Numbered from the stretch's first letter, positions 26,739 through 35,441 are shown. The stretch: DNA of 64,000 bases from Terripilifer sp031921685 (GCF_031921685.1 NZ_JAPDHU010000003.1:868001-932000), one strand, 5' to 3'. Translations and numbers: made by a program. The notes: generated by a model not told the origin, from the letters alone.

Positions 26739-27290
26739 ATGCCCGTTTACGCCATCAACGAATTCCGTCCCACCGTCGCGGACCCGAAGCGCTGCTGGAT
26801 CGCGCCCGGCGCCGTGGTGATCGGCAAAGTCCGCCTCGGCCTCGATGTCGGCATCTGGTTCGGCGCTGTGCTGCGCGGCGACACCGACCTGATCGAGATC
26901 GGCGACGGCACCAATATTCAGGACGGTTCGATCCTGCACACCGACCCCGGCCTGCAATTGCGCGTCGGCGCCAATTGCACCATCGGCCATAGGGTCACCC
27001 TGCACGGCTGCACCATCGGCCCCAACACCTTGATCGGCATGGGCGCGACCATCCTGAACGGCGCGAAAATCGGCGCCAACTGCCTCGTCGGTGCCGGCGC
27101 CTTGGTTACCGAAGGCAAGGAATTTCCCGACAATTCCCTTATCGTCGGCTCCCCCGCCAAGGTCGTACGCACGCTCGACGAAAAGGCGCTGGCCGGCATG
27201 GCCCGCAACGCCCAGGGCTATATCGCCAATGGGCAGCGCTATGCAGCCGGCCTGCAAGAGTGCGAACCTGTCGTGAGTTCCGGTACATAG
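26739..27290 (+). CDS. Gamma-class carbonic anhydrase family protein
   Basis: A 183-residue left-handed beta-helix protein of hexapeptide repeats (YrdA/PaaY/gamma-CA group). The three zinc-ligand histidines of the family are present: H67 (ILHTD), H84 and H89 (IGHRVTLHG). The ATG follows AGGGAACAGGA. It probably acts as carbonic anhydrase or a related thioesterase-like protein. It is divergent from the orphan binding protein across a 195-bp gap with no clear motif. Confidence 0.88.
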   Translation: MPVYAINEFRPTVADPKRCWIAPGAVVIGKVRLGLDVGIWFGAVLRGDTDLIEIGDGTNIQDGSILHTDPGLQLRVGANCTIGHRVTLHGCTIGPNTLIGMGATILNGAKIGANCLVGAGALVTEGKEFPDNSLIVGSPAKVVRTLDEKALAGMARNAQGYIANGQRYAAGLQECEPVVSSGT

Positions 27291-27320
27291 CAGGCATCCC
27301 GGAAGCGAATTGCGGCGGCA

Positions 27321-27341
27321 CGGTCTTTGCCTTAAAGACCG
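27321..27341. terminator. Hairpin after the carbonic anhydrase gene
   Basis: CGGTCTTT-GCCTT-AAAGACCG forms an 8-bp perfect stem with a 5-nt loop, 30 bp after the carbonic anhydrase stop and about 80 bp before the flavoprotein start. No T-tract follows, so termination strength is uncertain. Confidence 0.4.
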
Positions 27342-27417
27342 CTGCGGAGAAAACGGGTCGGCCGGCTGGCAGGGCGGATCCCGGCAAGAACCAAGAATGA
27401 CAATGCTGGAGTCTTGA

Positions 27418-28602
27418 GTGCAAAAGTACAAAATCATCATTGCAGGCGCCGGTCTCGGCGGCCTGACAGCGGCTTGTGTCCTGATGCAGGCTGGTCACGA
27501 CGTCGAAATCTATGAACAAGCCCCGGCGCTCGGCGAAATCGGCGCAGGCATTCAGGTCAGCGCCAATCCAATGCATGTGCTGCGGCACATCGGCGTCGGC
27601 GAAAAGATCACCAGCATCGGTGTCAGCCCCGGCGCCTATGTGTTCCGCCTGCACGACACGGGCGAGGTCATTCAGCGCTTCTCGCTGTCGAAAGAACACG
27701 AGGCAATGCATGGCGCGCCCTATACGCAGCTGCATCGCGCCGACCTGCATGAAATCCTCGCCGCCCGCGCGCGCGAACTGAAGCCGGACGTCGTGCATCT
27801 CAACAAGCGCGTCAAATCCTTCACCGAAACCGCCGATGGCGTCGAACTGTATTTCGACGACGGTACGTCGACGAAGGGCGACTTGCTCATCGGCGCCGAT
27901 GGCCTGAAATCGGTGGTGCGCGCACAATTGTTCGGCGCCGCACCCGCCGTCTACACCGGCGATGCCGCCTGGCGCATTCTCGTGCCGGTCGAAAAACTAC
28001 CGAAGGATTTTCTCGAGCCGGTGATGTCGGTCTTCATGGGACCGAACGGCCATGCGGTCTGCTACTACCTGCGCTCCGGCACTTTGATGAATTTTGTCGG
28101 CATCGTCGAAACCGACGACATTTCCGAGGAATCCTGGACCGTGCGCTATCCGTGGGACAATCTGAAAGCGGATTTCGCCGGCTGGCACGAAGCCATCCAG
28201 ACCATCATCGACACCGCCGACAAGGACCAGTGCTTCCGCTGGTCGCTGTTCGGCCGGCCGGCGACCATGAACTGGAGCTCGAAGCGCGTCACCCTGCTCG
28301 GCGATTCCGTTCATCCGACCCTGCCCTATCTCGCCCAAGGCGCCGCTATGGCGATCGAGGACGGCGCGGTGCTGATGCGCGCGCTGGCGCAGGAGCCGGA
28401 GTTGCCCAAGGCGCTGCAGGTTTATCAGCGCAACCGGGCCGAGCGGACGGCGAAGATCGTCACCCAGTCGACCGACAACCGCCGCCTGTTCCACCTGCCG
28501 TCTCAGGACGCCATTCGCGCCGAATTCTCCAAGCGCGACGAGGGGAACGACCGCAATCGCTGGCTGTATTCGTACAATCCGCTGACCGTTCCGCTGGTCT
28601 AG
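27418..28602 (+). CDS. FAD-dependent aromatic monooxygenase (salicylate/3-hydroxybenzoate hydroxylase-like)
   Basis: A 394-residue class A flavoprotein monooxygenase. The FAD dinucleotide motif is GAGLGG (residues 10-15), the DG motif is in LIGADGLKSVVR (near 160), and the second FAD/ribityl motif is GDSVHPTLPYLAQGA (near 297). The start is a GTG with GGAG upstream. The family hydroxylates phenolic acids using NAD(P)H and O2. The exact substrate cannot be assigned, and no ring-cleavage gene is adjacent. A hairpin terminator follows. Confidence 0.85.
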   Translation: MQKYKIIIAGAGLGGLTAACVLMQAGHDVEIYEQAPALGEIGAGIQVSANPMHVLRHIGVGEKITSIGVSPGAYVFRLHDTGEVIQRFSLSKEHEAMHGAPYTQLHRADLHEILAARARELKPDVVHLNKRVKSFTETADGVELYFDDGTSTKGDLLIGADGLKSVVRAQLFGAAPAVYTGDAAWRILVPVEKLPKDFLEPVMSVFMGPNGHAVCYYLRSGTLMNFVGIVETDDISEESWTVRYPWDNLKADFAGWHEAIQTIIDTADKDQCFRWSLFGRPATMNWSSKRVTLLGDSVHPTLPYLAQGAAMAIEDGAVLMRALAQEPELPKALQVYQRNRAERTAKIVTQSTDNRRLFHLPSQDAIRAEFSKRDEGNDRNRWLYSYNPLTVPLV

Positions 28603-28603
28603 A

Positions 28604-28636
28604 GCAAATTGCGTTTCGACAGAAACGCAATTTTGC
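28604..28636. terminator. Hairpin terminator after the flavoprotein gene
   Basis: AAATTGCGTTTC (28606-28617) pairs perfectly with GAAACGCAATTT (28622-28633) around a GACA loop, immediately after the stop codon, with a short T-rich right side. It also contains one copy of an 11-bp word (CTAGAGCAAAT) found at two other gene borders. Confidence 0.6.
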
Positions 28637-28668
28637 CTAGGACCTTTGTTTTGACGCGTCTTTGTGGC

Positions 28669-28748
28669 GTTTGGCGATTCCGCCAAACTGCAAAACGTTA
28701 TAATCACATAAAAGCGAGAAGAAACGGGCTGTTAAGCCGCCCGTTTCT
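28669..28748 (+). promoter_or_regulatory. Candidate promoter and leader hairpins before the pirin gene
   Basis: A dyad GTTTGGCG-ATTC-CGCCAAAC (28669-28688) is followed by a consensus -10 word TATAAT (28699-28704). A second hairpin with 10-bp arms AGAAACGGGC/GCCCGTTTCT spans 28720-28748. The rest of the 294-bp gap to the pirin ATG holds nothing recognised. The layout suggests an operator-overlapped promoter with a structured leader. Confidence 0.4.
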
Positions 28749-28896
28749 CACTTTTGTCATCAGCAAGCCCGTACAGGAACCTCCGCCGCGCATGCGACGT
28801 TTGGGTTTCGGTGCGGGCTTGCTTACATTTAGCCCAATGAAAAGGCGGACGCGGGGTCTTGGCTCGGCGCGACGCCGCTGCAACATCGGAGAATTC

Positions 28897-29811
28897 ATGA
28901 GCTGGCATGCCGGAAACGACCCTGTGGCGGGCGACCCTCACTCCTGTGACGCGCTGGAACTGGTGATCGTGCCTCGCGCCCGCGATATCGGTGGGTTCGA
29001 AGTGCGCCGCGCACTACCCCATGGCAAGCGCCAGATGGTCGGCCCGTTCATCTTCTTCGACCAGATGGGCCCGGCGCAATTTCTCTCCGGTCACGGCATG
29101 GACGTGCGGCCCCATCCCCACATCGGCCTCGCCACCGTCTCCTATCTGTTCGATGGCGCGATCATGCATCGCGACAGCGAGGGCAATCAGCTTGAGATCA
29201 CCCCCGGCGCCATGAACCTGATGACCGCCGGGCGTGGCATTGCCCATTCCGAGCGCACGCCCGAAAGCCTGCGCACGGGCGCCCACAGTCTCTCCGGCAT
29301 TCAAAGCTGGGTGGCGCTGCCGGAAGGTTTCGAAGAGATCGATCCGGGTTTTCAGCACTTCGCCGCGCCGGTTCTGCCGCGCGTGTCCGAGAAGGGCGTC
29401 GAAACACGGATTATCGCCGGACGCGCCTACGGCCAGGCTTCGCCGGTCAATACGCTGTCGGACTGGTTTTATGTCGAAGCCATCCTCGCCGCCGGTACCA
29501 GCCTGCCGCTCGATGCGGACTATGAGGAGCGCGCAATCTATGTGGTCGAGGGCGAAATCGACGTCGCCGGCGAACGCTTCGAATCCTCGCGTCTGCTCGT
29601 CTTCCGTCCTGGTGACAAGATCACCATCCGGGCGTTGACCAATGCACGGCTGATGCTGCTGGGCGGAACCGCCATGAACGGACCGCGTTATATTTGGTGG
29701 AATTTCGTCTCCTCCAGCAAGGAGCGCATCGAACAGGCGAAGGAAGATTGGAAGCGCGGACAATTCGCGCCCGTGCCTGACGAAACAGAGTTCATACCAC
29801 TGCCCGAGTGA
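28897..29811 (+). CDS. Pirin family protein
   Basis: A 304-residue bicupin. The N-terminal pirin motif is intact: HGMDVRPHPHIGLATVSYLFDGAIMHRDS with the metal-binding histidines, then GRGIAHSERT with another. A C-terminal pirin domain follows (YVVEGEIDVAGERF, MLLGGTAMNGPRYIWWNFVSS). The ATG at 28897 follows CGGAG; the longer open frame upstream is non-coding leader. Pirins act as quercetin dioxygenases or redox-linked regulators; which applies here is unknown. Confidence 0.9.
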   Translation: MSWHAGNDPVAGDPHSCDALELVIVPRARDIGGFEVRRALPHGKRQMVGPFIFFDQMGPAQFLSGHGMDVRPHPHIGLATVSYLFDGAIMHRDSEGNQLEITPGAMNLMTAGRGIAHSERTPESLRTGAHSLSGIQSWVALPEGFEEIDPGFQHFAAPVLPRVSEKGVETRIIAGRAYGQASPVNTLSDWFYVEAILAAGTSLPLDADYEERAIYVVEGEIDVAGERFESSRLLVFRPGDKITIRALTNARLMLLGGTAMNGPRYIWWNFVSSSKERIEQAKEDWKRGQFAPVPDETEFIPLPE

Positions 29812-29924
29812 CGTCTGGCGTGTGGTTTGGAAAGCAGGTTTGCATTCCGAACTGCCGCTCGGCAATGCGGCGAAGTTAGTCCATCGGGCTTACGCCCGGT
29901 GGAATGCCGCAGGGCCATTGGACG

Positions 29925-31742
29925 ATGGACGACCTCAAAACGAATACGACGACAGAAAAAGAAGCCGAAAAGCCTTCGATCCTCTCTGACTTCTTCGCTC
30001 TTTCCGGCGGCTTCTGGCGCGGCGACAGCGCCATGCGCGCTTGGACCCTGACGTTTCTCGTCATCGCCAGCCAGCTCGCGCAAATCGGCGGCCAGGTCGG
30101 CCTCAATGCCTGGAATCGTATTTTCTTTGATGCCCTCGAACGCAAGGATCTCGCCGCGGTCTGGGTAGCGATCGCCTGGGTGCCTTTCGTCGTCGCCGGT
30201 ATCGCTGCATCCGTCTCGGCTTTGGTCGTCACGCGCATGCTGTTCCAGACGCGCTGGCGCGAATGGCTGACCGATCGCATCGCCGGCTGGTGGATCGCCG
30301 ACCAACGCTATTATCGACTGGGCTTCGTCGCACCCAATCAGTCCGCGCCGGAATACCGTATCGCCGATGACGTTCGTCTCGCCGTAGAACCCCTGGTCGA
30401 ACTGGCGCTTGGCCTTTTCAGCGCCCTCATCACCGCCGCGACATTCGCCGCCATTCTCTGGGACGTGGCGGGCGCGGCACGCGTGACACTGGCAGGCAGC
30501 ACATTCGACATCCCCGCCTACATGGCGATTGCCGCGGTGATCTATGCAGCCATAGCTTCGGCCGCCGCTTATGTCGTCGGCAAGCCACTCGTTCCCTGGG
30601 TGACAGCTAAGAATGAAGCGGAGGCGCAGTTTCGCGCCGAGATGACACGGCTGCGCGAGAATGCCGAAAGCATCGCGCTCATCCGTGGCGACAAGGATGA
30701 ACTCGGTTCCGTGCGTTCATCCTATGCCAATGTCGTGAGCGCCTGGCTGAACATCATTCGCCAGCAAGGCATCATTGCCGTTGTGCTGAACACCAATGGC
30801 GGTTTGTTTCCCATCGTGCCTTTGCTGCTGGTCGCGCCCAAATATCTCGCGGGCGAACTGTCCCTTGGCGCGGTCATGCAGGTTGTCGCGGCCTTCAATG
30901 CGGTGCAAGGCGCACTCGTCTGGTTTGTCGACAATATCGTGCGGCTGGCCGAATGGTACGCGTCGGCCAACCGCGTGAGTGAACTCGGCCGAGCGTTGGA
31001 CGAGATCGATCTCGGCACCGATATGGAAAACGACAAATCCATCGAGCTTGGCGTCAGCGATGACGGGACGATCCATCTCGACAACCTTTCGATTGCCGAC
31101 CTGGCGGGACGTGTCGTCATCAAGGATGCATCGACACGCATCAAGCCCGGCGAAAAAGTGCTGGTGACCGGCGAAAGCGGGTCCGGCAAGAGCACACTCA
31201 TTCGCGCCATGGCCGGCCTCTGGCCGTGGGGGTCGGGTTCGATCAAGGTGCCGCGCAACGTCACCATCGCCTTCGTTCCACAAAAGCCCTATCTGCCCCT
31301 AGGTACGCTGCGCGAAGCCCTGGTTTATCCAAGCGAGGGAGAAATCGTCAGCGACAAAACGATTCACGACGCCATGAAGCGCTGCGGCCTCAACTATCTG
31401 ATCAAACAGTTGGATGAGCCCGATGTGCGTTGGGATCAAACCTTGTCCGGCGGTGAACGCCAGCGCGTCGCATTTTGCCGGCTGCTCATCCAGAAGCCGC
31501 AGATCATCATCATGGACGAGGCTACATCAGCCCTTGACGAAGAAAGTCAGGAGTCCCTTCTGTCGCTTCTGCGCGAAGACCTGGCGGAGGCCACGGTTCT
31601 CAGCGTCGGCCATCGCACCGGTATCGAAGAGTTTCACGACCGGAAGATCATTTTGGAAAAACGCAATGCCGGCGCGCGCATGACATCGAAGAAACTGCCG
31701 CAGAAGATCATGCGCATGTTCCGTCGTTCGAAGACGACCTAG
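29925..31742 (+). CDS. YddA/SbmA-BacA-like ABC transporter, fused membrane and ATPase domains
   Basis: A 605-residue protein. The N-terminal membrane domain (about 20-330) is of the ABC_membrane_2 (SbmA/BacA-like) type, with WNRIFFDALERKD and a YYRLGFVAPNQSAPEYRIADDVRL-like block. The ATPase domain (about 370-580) has Walker A GESGSGKST, signature LSGGERQR and Walker B IIIMDEATSALDEES. Relatives move peptides, cobalamin-like or lipid-linked cargo; the cargo here is unknown. The start may be the ATG at 29904 instead. The gene overlaps the convergent marR-like gene by 4 bp. Confidence 0.85.
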   Translation: MDDLKTNTTTEKEAEKPSILSDFFALSGGFWRGDSAMRAWTLTFLVIASQLAQIGGQVGLNAWNRIFFDALERKDLAAVWVAIAWVPFVVAGIAASVSALVVTRMLFQTRWREWLTDRIAGWWIADQRYYRLGFVAPNQSAPEYRIADDVRLAVEPLVELALGLFSALITAATFAAILWDVAGAARVTLAGSTFDIPAYMAIAAVIYAAIASAAAYVVGKPLVPWVTAKNEAEAQFRAEMTRLRENAESIALIRGDKDELGSVRSSYANVVSAWLNIIRQQGIIAVVLNTNGGLFPIVPLLLVAPKYLAGELSLGAVMQVVAAFNAVQGALVWFVDNIVRLAEWYASANRVSELGRALDEIDLGTDMENDKSIELGVSDDGTIHLDNLSIADLAGRVVIKDASTRIKPGEKVLVTGESGSGKSTLIRAMAGLWPWGSGSIKVPRNVTIAFVPQKPYLPLGTLREALVYPSEGEIVSDKTIHDAMKRCGLNYLIKQLDEPDVRWDQTLSGGERQRVAFCRLLIQKPQIIIMDEATSALDEESQESLLSLLREDLAEATVLSVGHRTGIEEFHDRKIILEKRNAGARMTSKKLPQKIMRMFRRSKTT

Positions 31743-32194
31743 CTCAACGCCCGCAGGCCCTGTCGCAGATCATCGGGCGTGATCGCGCCAAGCAGTTTCT
31801 CGACCTCCGTATGTTTCTTCTCCCAGACCGGCACGGCGGCGGCGAGCGTCGCGAGGCCGCGGGCCGTCAACTTCAACAGGCGACTGCGCCGATCCTGCGG
31901 GTCTTGCACGATTTCGACGAAGCCGCGCCGCTCCAACGGCTTGAGCGCCGCCGTCAATGTCGTGCGGTCCATGGCGAGGAATTGCGCGATCGCCCCCATG
32001 GCGGCGGGCTCCGGCCGATTGAGCGACATCATCAAAGAAAACTGGCCGTTGGTCAGTCCATAAGGACGCATCGCCTCATCGAAAATACGCGCCAACACGC
32101 GCGCCGCTTTCTGCGCATGAAAACACAGGCATGTGTCGCGCACGTGCAGCGTGGTCGCGTAGGGAACCGGCGAAGGTTTCGACGATTTGATCAT
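31739..32194 (-). CDS. MarR-family transcriptional regulator
   Basis: A 151-residue winged-helix regulator. The DNA-binding core is MGAIAQFLAMDRTTLTAALKPLERRGFVEIVQDPQDRRSRLLKLTARG-like, with the typical DxRSR wing. It is divergent from the DUF899-VOC gene pair, and the shared gap holds a perfect GTTGATATCAAC palindrome. It is therefore the likely local repressor of that pair and of itself. The ATG at 32194 gives a normal length; the longer frame crosses the promoter region. Confidence 0.88.
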   Translation of the reverse strand: MIKSSKPSPVPYATTLHVRDTCLCFHAQKAARVLARIFDEAMRPYGLTNGQFSLMMSLNRPEPAAMGAIAQFLAMDRTTLTAALKPLERRGFVEIVQDPQDRRSRLLKLTARGLATLAAAVPVWEKKHTEVEKLLGAITPDDLRQGLRALS

Positions 32195-32230
32195 GGTGCG
32201 GGGCGACTCAGGTTGACCTTCCAAAATAAT

Positions 32231-32242
32231 GTTGATATCAAC
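32231..32242. promoter_or_regulatory. GTTGATATCAAC operator candidate
   Basis: A perfect 12-bp palindrome lies midway in the 77-bp gap between the divergent marR-like (32194) and DUF899 (32272) start codons. Its size, symmetry and place are what MarR-family dimers usually bind. Confidence 0.6.
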
Positions 32243-32271
32243 CTTTCTACACGAAAGAAGGGAGATGGACA

Positions 32272-33003
32272 ATGCCAAACCACCCTGTCGTTTCACGCGA
32301 GGAATGGCTTGAGGCACGCAAAGCGCTGCTTCTTCGTGAAAAGGAACATACCCGCGCCCGCGATCGATTGAACCAGGACCGTCTGGCCCTGCCGTGGGTG
32401 AAGGTCGACAAGACCTATATGTTCGACACACCGGCCGGCCGTAAATCCCTTGCCGATCTCTTCGACGGCCGCAGCCAACTCATGATCTATCATTTCATGC
32501 TCGGCCCCGACTGGACCGCCGGCTGCTCCGGTTGCTCCTTTCTCGCCGATCATTTCGACGGCGCCCGGCAGCACATCATCCATCACGACGTCAATCTCGT
32601 CGCGGTCTCGCGTGCGCCGCTGTCGAAGATCGAAGCTTATCGCCAGCGTATGGGATGGAGCTTCCCATGGGTCTCCTCCAACGGCAGCGACTTCAACTAC
32701 GACTATCATGTCTCCTACACGCCCGAGGATCTCGCTGGTGATCGGATCAACTACAATTTCCAGCAGATCGGCGTAGCGCAGGGGCACGACGAATTGCCCG
32801 GCATGAGCTGTTTCTATCAAGACGAGAGCGGCCAGGTGTTCCACACCTATTCGAGCTATGCGCGTGGCATGGAAGAAGCGATCGGCGCGCTCATGCTCCT
32901 CGATCGCGCACCGAAAGGCCGCAACGAAGCCACGACCATGAACTGGGTGCGGCGCCACGACGAATATGCGCCGGACGTCAAAGCGTCATGCTGCGCGGAG
33001 TAG
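32272..33003 (+). CDS. DUF899 (thioredoxin-like fold) protein
   Basis: A 243-residue cytoplasmic protein of the DUF899 family, related to thioredoxin/AhpC folds. A CxxC pair C85-x2-C88 (DWTAGCSGCSFLADH) stands where redox cysteines are expected. The blocks SRAPLSKIEAYRQRMGW and FSWVSSNGSDFNYDYHVS-like sequence are typical. It lies downstream of the divergent marR-like gene and 30 bp before a VOC gene. A redox or detoxification role under MarR control is inferred. Confidence 0.85.
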   Translation: MPNHPVVSREEWLEARKALLLREKEHTRARDRLNQDRLALPWVKVDKTYMFDTPAGRKSLADLFDGRSQLMIYHFMLGPDWTAGCSGCSFLADHFDGARQHIIHHDVNLVAVSRAPLSKIEAYRQRMGWSFPWVSSNGSDFNYDYHVSYTPEDLAGDRINYNFQQIGVAQGHDELPGMSCFYQDESGQVFHTYSSYARGMEEAIGALMLLDRAPKGRNEATTMNWVRRHDEYAPDVKASCCAE

Positions 33004-33033
33004 ATTTCGAGATCGCAAGAGTGGGAGTCACGC

Positions 33034-33804
33034 ATGTCTGAGTGGACGGGAAAATTCTGCTGGTACGAACTGATGACGTCGGACCTGCCAGCGGCACGGA
33101 AATTCTATGGCGATGTCATCGGCTGGAAAGGTCAGAACGCCGGCCAGCCGCACATGGACTATTGGCTGATGTCGCTTGGCGAAGCGATGGCCGCCGGCAT
33201 GATGGCCATTCCCGAAAACGCTTGCGATGCCGGCGCCAAGCCGGGCTGGATCGGCTATATCGCCGTCGATGACGTCGATGGCATGGCCGAGAAAGTGAAG
33301 CAGAAGGGCGGCAATATCTATCGCGCACCCGACAATATTCCCGGCATCGGCCGTTTTGCCATCGTCGCCGATCCGCAAGGTGCGGCCTTCGCTCTATTCA
33401 AAGGTGAGGGCGAAGCACCGCCTCCACCGCCGCGCGGCACGCCGGGCCAGGCGGGATGGCGCGAACTCTATGCCAAGGATCATGTCGCCGCGCTCGATTT
33501 CTACGGCGAACTCTTCGGCTGGACCAAGGCGGAGCACGTCGATATGGGCGACATGGGCATCTACCAGCTCTTCGCCAAAGGTGGCGAACCGATGGGCGGC
33601 ATGATGAACAAGATGCCGCAAATGCCGGCCCCCTATTGGACCTACTATTTCAATGTCGAAAGCGCCGATGCCGCCGCGGCCCGCGTCAGAGCGGCCGGAG
33701 GCCAGGTGCTGATGGAACCGATGGAAGTTCCCGGCGGTGACTGGATCGTCAACGGCCTCGACCCCCAGGGCGCCGCGTTCAATCTGGTTGCCCCGAAAAA
33801 ATGA
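33034..33804 (+). CDS. VOC family protein with two glyoxalase-like domains
   Basis: A 256-residue protein with two vicinal-oxygen-chelate modules (about 5-125 and 140-252). Each begins with a FYGDVIGWK / FYGELFGWTK-type block and ends with a DPQGAAFxL block. The canonical metal ligands are mostly replaced (for example CWYELMTSD at the first position), so it may be non-catalytic or use another chemistry, as in CFP32-like proteins. It is probably cotranscribed with the DUF899 gene. Confidence 0.85.
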   Translation: MSEWTGKFCWYELMTSDLPAARKFYGDVIGWKGQNAGQPHMDYWLMSLGEAMAAGMMAIPENACDAGAKPGWIGYIAVDDVDGMAEKVKQKGGNIYRAPDNIPGIGRFAIVADPQGAAFALFKGEGEAPPPPPRGTPGQAGWRELYAKDHVAALDFYGELFGWTKAEHVDMGDMGIYQLFAKGGEPMGGMMNKMPQMPAPYWTYYFNVESADAAAARVRAAGGQVLMEPMEVPGGDWIVNGLDPQGAAFNLVAPKK

Positions 33805-33820
33805 TCCCCCGATCTCGCGC

Positions 33821-33849
33821 GCTCGATTGTAATAGTATAACAATCGAGC
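33821..33849. promoter_or_regulatory. 29-bp near-perfect palindrome abutting the tonB-like start
   Basis: Arms GCTCGATTGT and ACAATCGAGC flank AATAGTATA. Taken as one palindrome centred on 33835, only one base pair mismatches. The core GTAATAGTATAAC resembles Zur/Fur-type boxes and includes a -10-like TATAAC (33836-33841). It ends 1 bp before the GTG start, leaving no room for a ribosome site. Confidence 0.5.
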
Positions 33850-33850
33850 C

Positions 33851-34744
33851 GTGACCGCGTTGGGAACCGACATACGCCTGACTGAAGGCCGGAACGCAAC
33901 CCGTTCCGGCCAACCTATATGGTTGACCGGACTGGCTTTTGCCCTCGCGCTCGCGGCCCATGGCACGGTCGTCGCCGCGCTGATCAGCTATGCGCCCGAA
34001 GTGCCCCTGCCACCGATCGCCATCGATCTGGTGCCATCAGCCGAGATCACAGCCGATATGGCACCCGCCCAGGAGCCGCAGCAGGCCCAGGAGGCAAGCC
34101 AGGAAGCCGCTCAAGAAACGCCAACGGAAACGCCGCAGGAAGCCAAGACCGAGCCGGAGCCCGAGCCTCCGGAGCAGCAGACCGCGGCTTTGCCTGAACC
34201 GGAACCGCCCGCCCCCGTCGTCCCGCCCACGCCTGAACCGGCGGTGACGGCGCCGCCGGTCGTGCGCGAAACACCCAAGCCGCCATCCCCTAAGCCTGTC
34301 GCCAAACCGAAGCCCAGGCCTGAGCCGAAACCGGAACCAAAAATCGCGGCCAAACCAAAGGAACGCCCCAAGGCCGAAGCCAGGGCCGAACCGCCGGCAG
34401 CCGCGCGCAGTGCCGCCCGTTACTCCGTGGCCGCCGGCGCGGCCAGCGCCAATCGCGCCGCACAGAGCGGCATGTCGAGCGCCGCCTATGCCTCACTGGT
34501 CGCCGCCGCCCTCAATCGATTGAAGGTCTATCCGGCCGCGGCACGCCAGAGCGGCGCGTCAGGCTCCGTCGGCGTGTCTTTCACCATCGGCCCCGGCGGA
34601 CGCGTCACCAGTTCGTCGATCCGCTCGTCGGGCAATGGCCTGCTCGATGCCGCCGTCCGTCAGATGCTGGCGAGCCTGCAGGTGCCACCGCCCCCAAGCG
34701 GCACCTTCCGCACCGGCACGACGATCAGCTTCAGCCTGCGCTGA
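33851..34744 (+). CDS. TonB-like energy-transduction protein
   Basis: A 297-residue protein. It has a short N-terminus, one membrane anchor (about 21-45, PIWLTGLAFALALAAHGTVVAALI), a long Pro/Glu/Lys-rich periplasmic spacer (about 65-185) and a TonB_C domain (about 215-297; YASLVAAALNRLKVYPAAARQSGASG). It would couple the inner-membrane proton gradient to outer-membrane receptors, but exbB/exbD are not in this window. The GTG start lies directly after a palindrome with no Shine-Dalgarno sequence, so a leaderless transcript or a later TTG start (33860) should be considered. Confidence 0.8.
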   Translation: MTALGTDIRLTEGRNATRSGQPIWLTGLAFALALAAHGTVVAALISYAPEVPLPPIAIDLVPSAEITADMAPAQEPQQAQEASQEAAQETPTETPQEAKTEPEPEPPEQQTAALPEPEPPAPVVPPTPEPAVTAPPVVRETPKPPSPKPVAKPKPRPEPKPEPKIAAKPKERPKAEARAEPPAAARSAARYSVAAGAASANRAAQSGMSSAAYASLVAAALNRLKVYPAAARQSGASGSVGVSFTIGPGGRVTSSSIRSSGNGLLDAAVRQMLASLQVPPPPSGTFRTGTTISFSLR

Positions 34745-34747
34745 CGG

Positions 34748-35371
34748 CTACAACGGAATGAGAGGGGCGACCGCGCGGTCGGAAGCCCGCTCGCTGGCCT
34801 TAAGGCCCGCCGCCACACCGGCCCGGTCAGCGGCATTCCGGTTCTGGCTCATCTTGCGCTTCCCCTCGAGCCGCGTGATCGGCATGCGCAGACCGATGAT
34901 CCCGCGCAATTGCGCCTGCACGAAATCTGGCGGCGCATCCGTGACCGCCCAGGGCGAGGCCCGCCCGCTCTCATGGAGCTCGGTCAGGCGTTTCACGACC
35001 GCCAGCAGCCGGTCGGGATCGTCGAAGAATTCGACGGGGCCATGCGCGTGAACCGCGACATAGTTCCAGGTCGGCACGACCTTCCCGGTCTCTTGCTTGG
35101 TGGCGTACCACGATGGCGTCACGTAAGCGTCCGGTCCCATGAAGATCGCCAGGCCATCGCCCAGCGGCGCGGCTTGGCACTGCGGATTGGGCCTGGCGAA
35201 ATGGCCGTAGATGACGCCCTGCTCGCCCTCGCTCTCATCGAGAAAGAGCGGCAGCGGCGTCGCCATCAGCCCGTCCGCCGTGACCGTCACGAAATGCGCC
35301 AGACGCGCGGCACGGATGGTCGCCCTGACACTTTCCAGATCGTCGTCTTTGAAGATGGCGGGCATATACAT
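34748..35371 (-). CDS. FMN-binding negative transcriptional regulator-like protein (PaiB family)
   Basis: A 207-residue split-barrel flavin-binding protein. PaiB blocks visible are MYMPAIFKDDD at the start, GHFARPNPQ, the AYVTPSWYATK motif, VPTWNYVAVHAHG and IVGLRMPITRLEGKRKMSQNR-like sequence. The ATG at 35371 follows AAGGAG. Named for the B. subtilis PaiB repressor, but most members are probably FMN/haem-binding proteins of unclear role. It is convergent with the tonB-like gene (3 bp apart). Confidence 0.88.
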   Translation of the reverse strand: MYMPAIFKDDDLESVRATIRAARLAHFVTVTADGLMATPLPLFLDESEGEQGVIYGHFARPNPQCQAAPLGDGLAIFMGPDAYVTPSWYATKQETGKVVPTWNYVAVHAHGPVEFFDDPDRLLAVVKRLTELHESGRASPWAVTDAPPDFVQAQLRGIIGLRMPITRLEGKRKMSQNRNAADRAGVAAGLKASERASDRAVAPLIPL

Positions 35372-35441
35372 CGGGCAAACTCCTTGCGGGGCAAGGACAA
35401 TGCCAGACAATAATCCCCTCGAAAATAGCCAGTTTCGGGCT

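Noticed and set aside
26544..27440. N-terminal extension of the Bug-type receptor up to 27440
   Set aside because: The extension runs antisense through the carbonic anhydrase gene; the ATG at 26543 has a strong ribosome site and begins a proper Tat leader.
33034..33804. Extradiol ring-cleavage activity for the double-domain VOC protein
   Set aside because: The metal-ligand positions are not His/His/Glu in either domain, so the function was left open.
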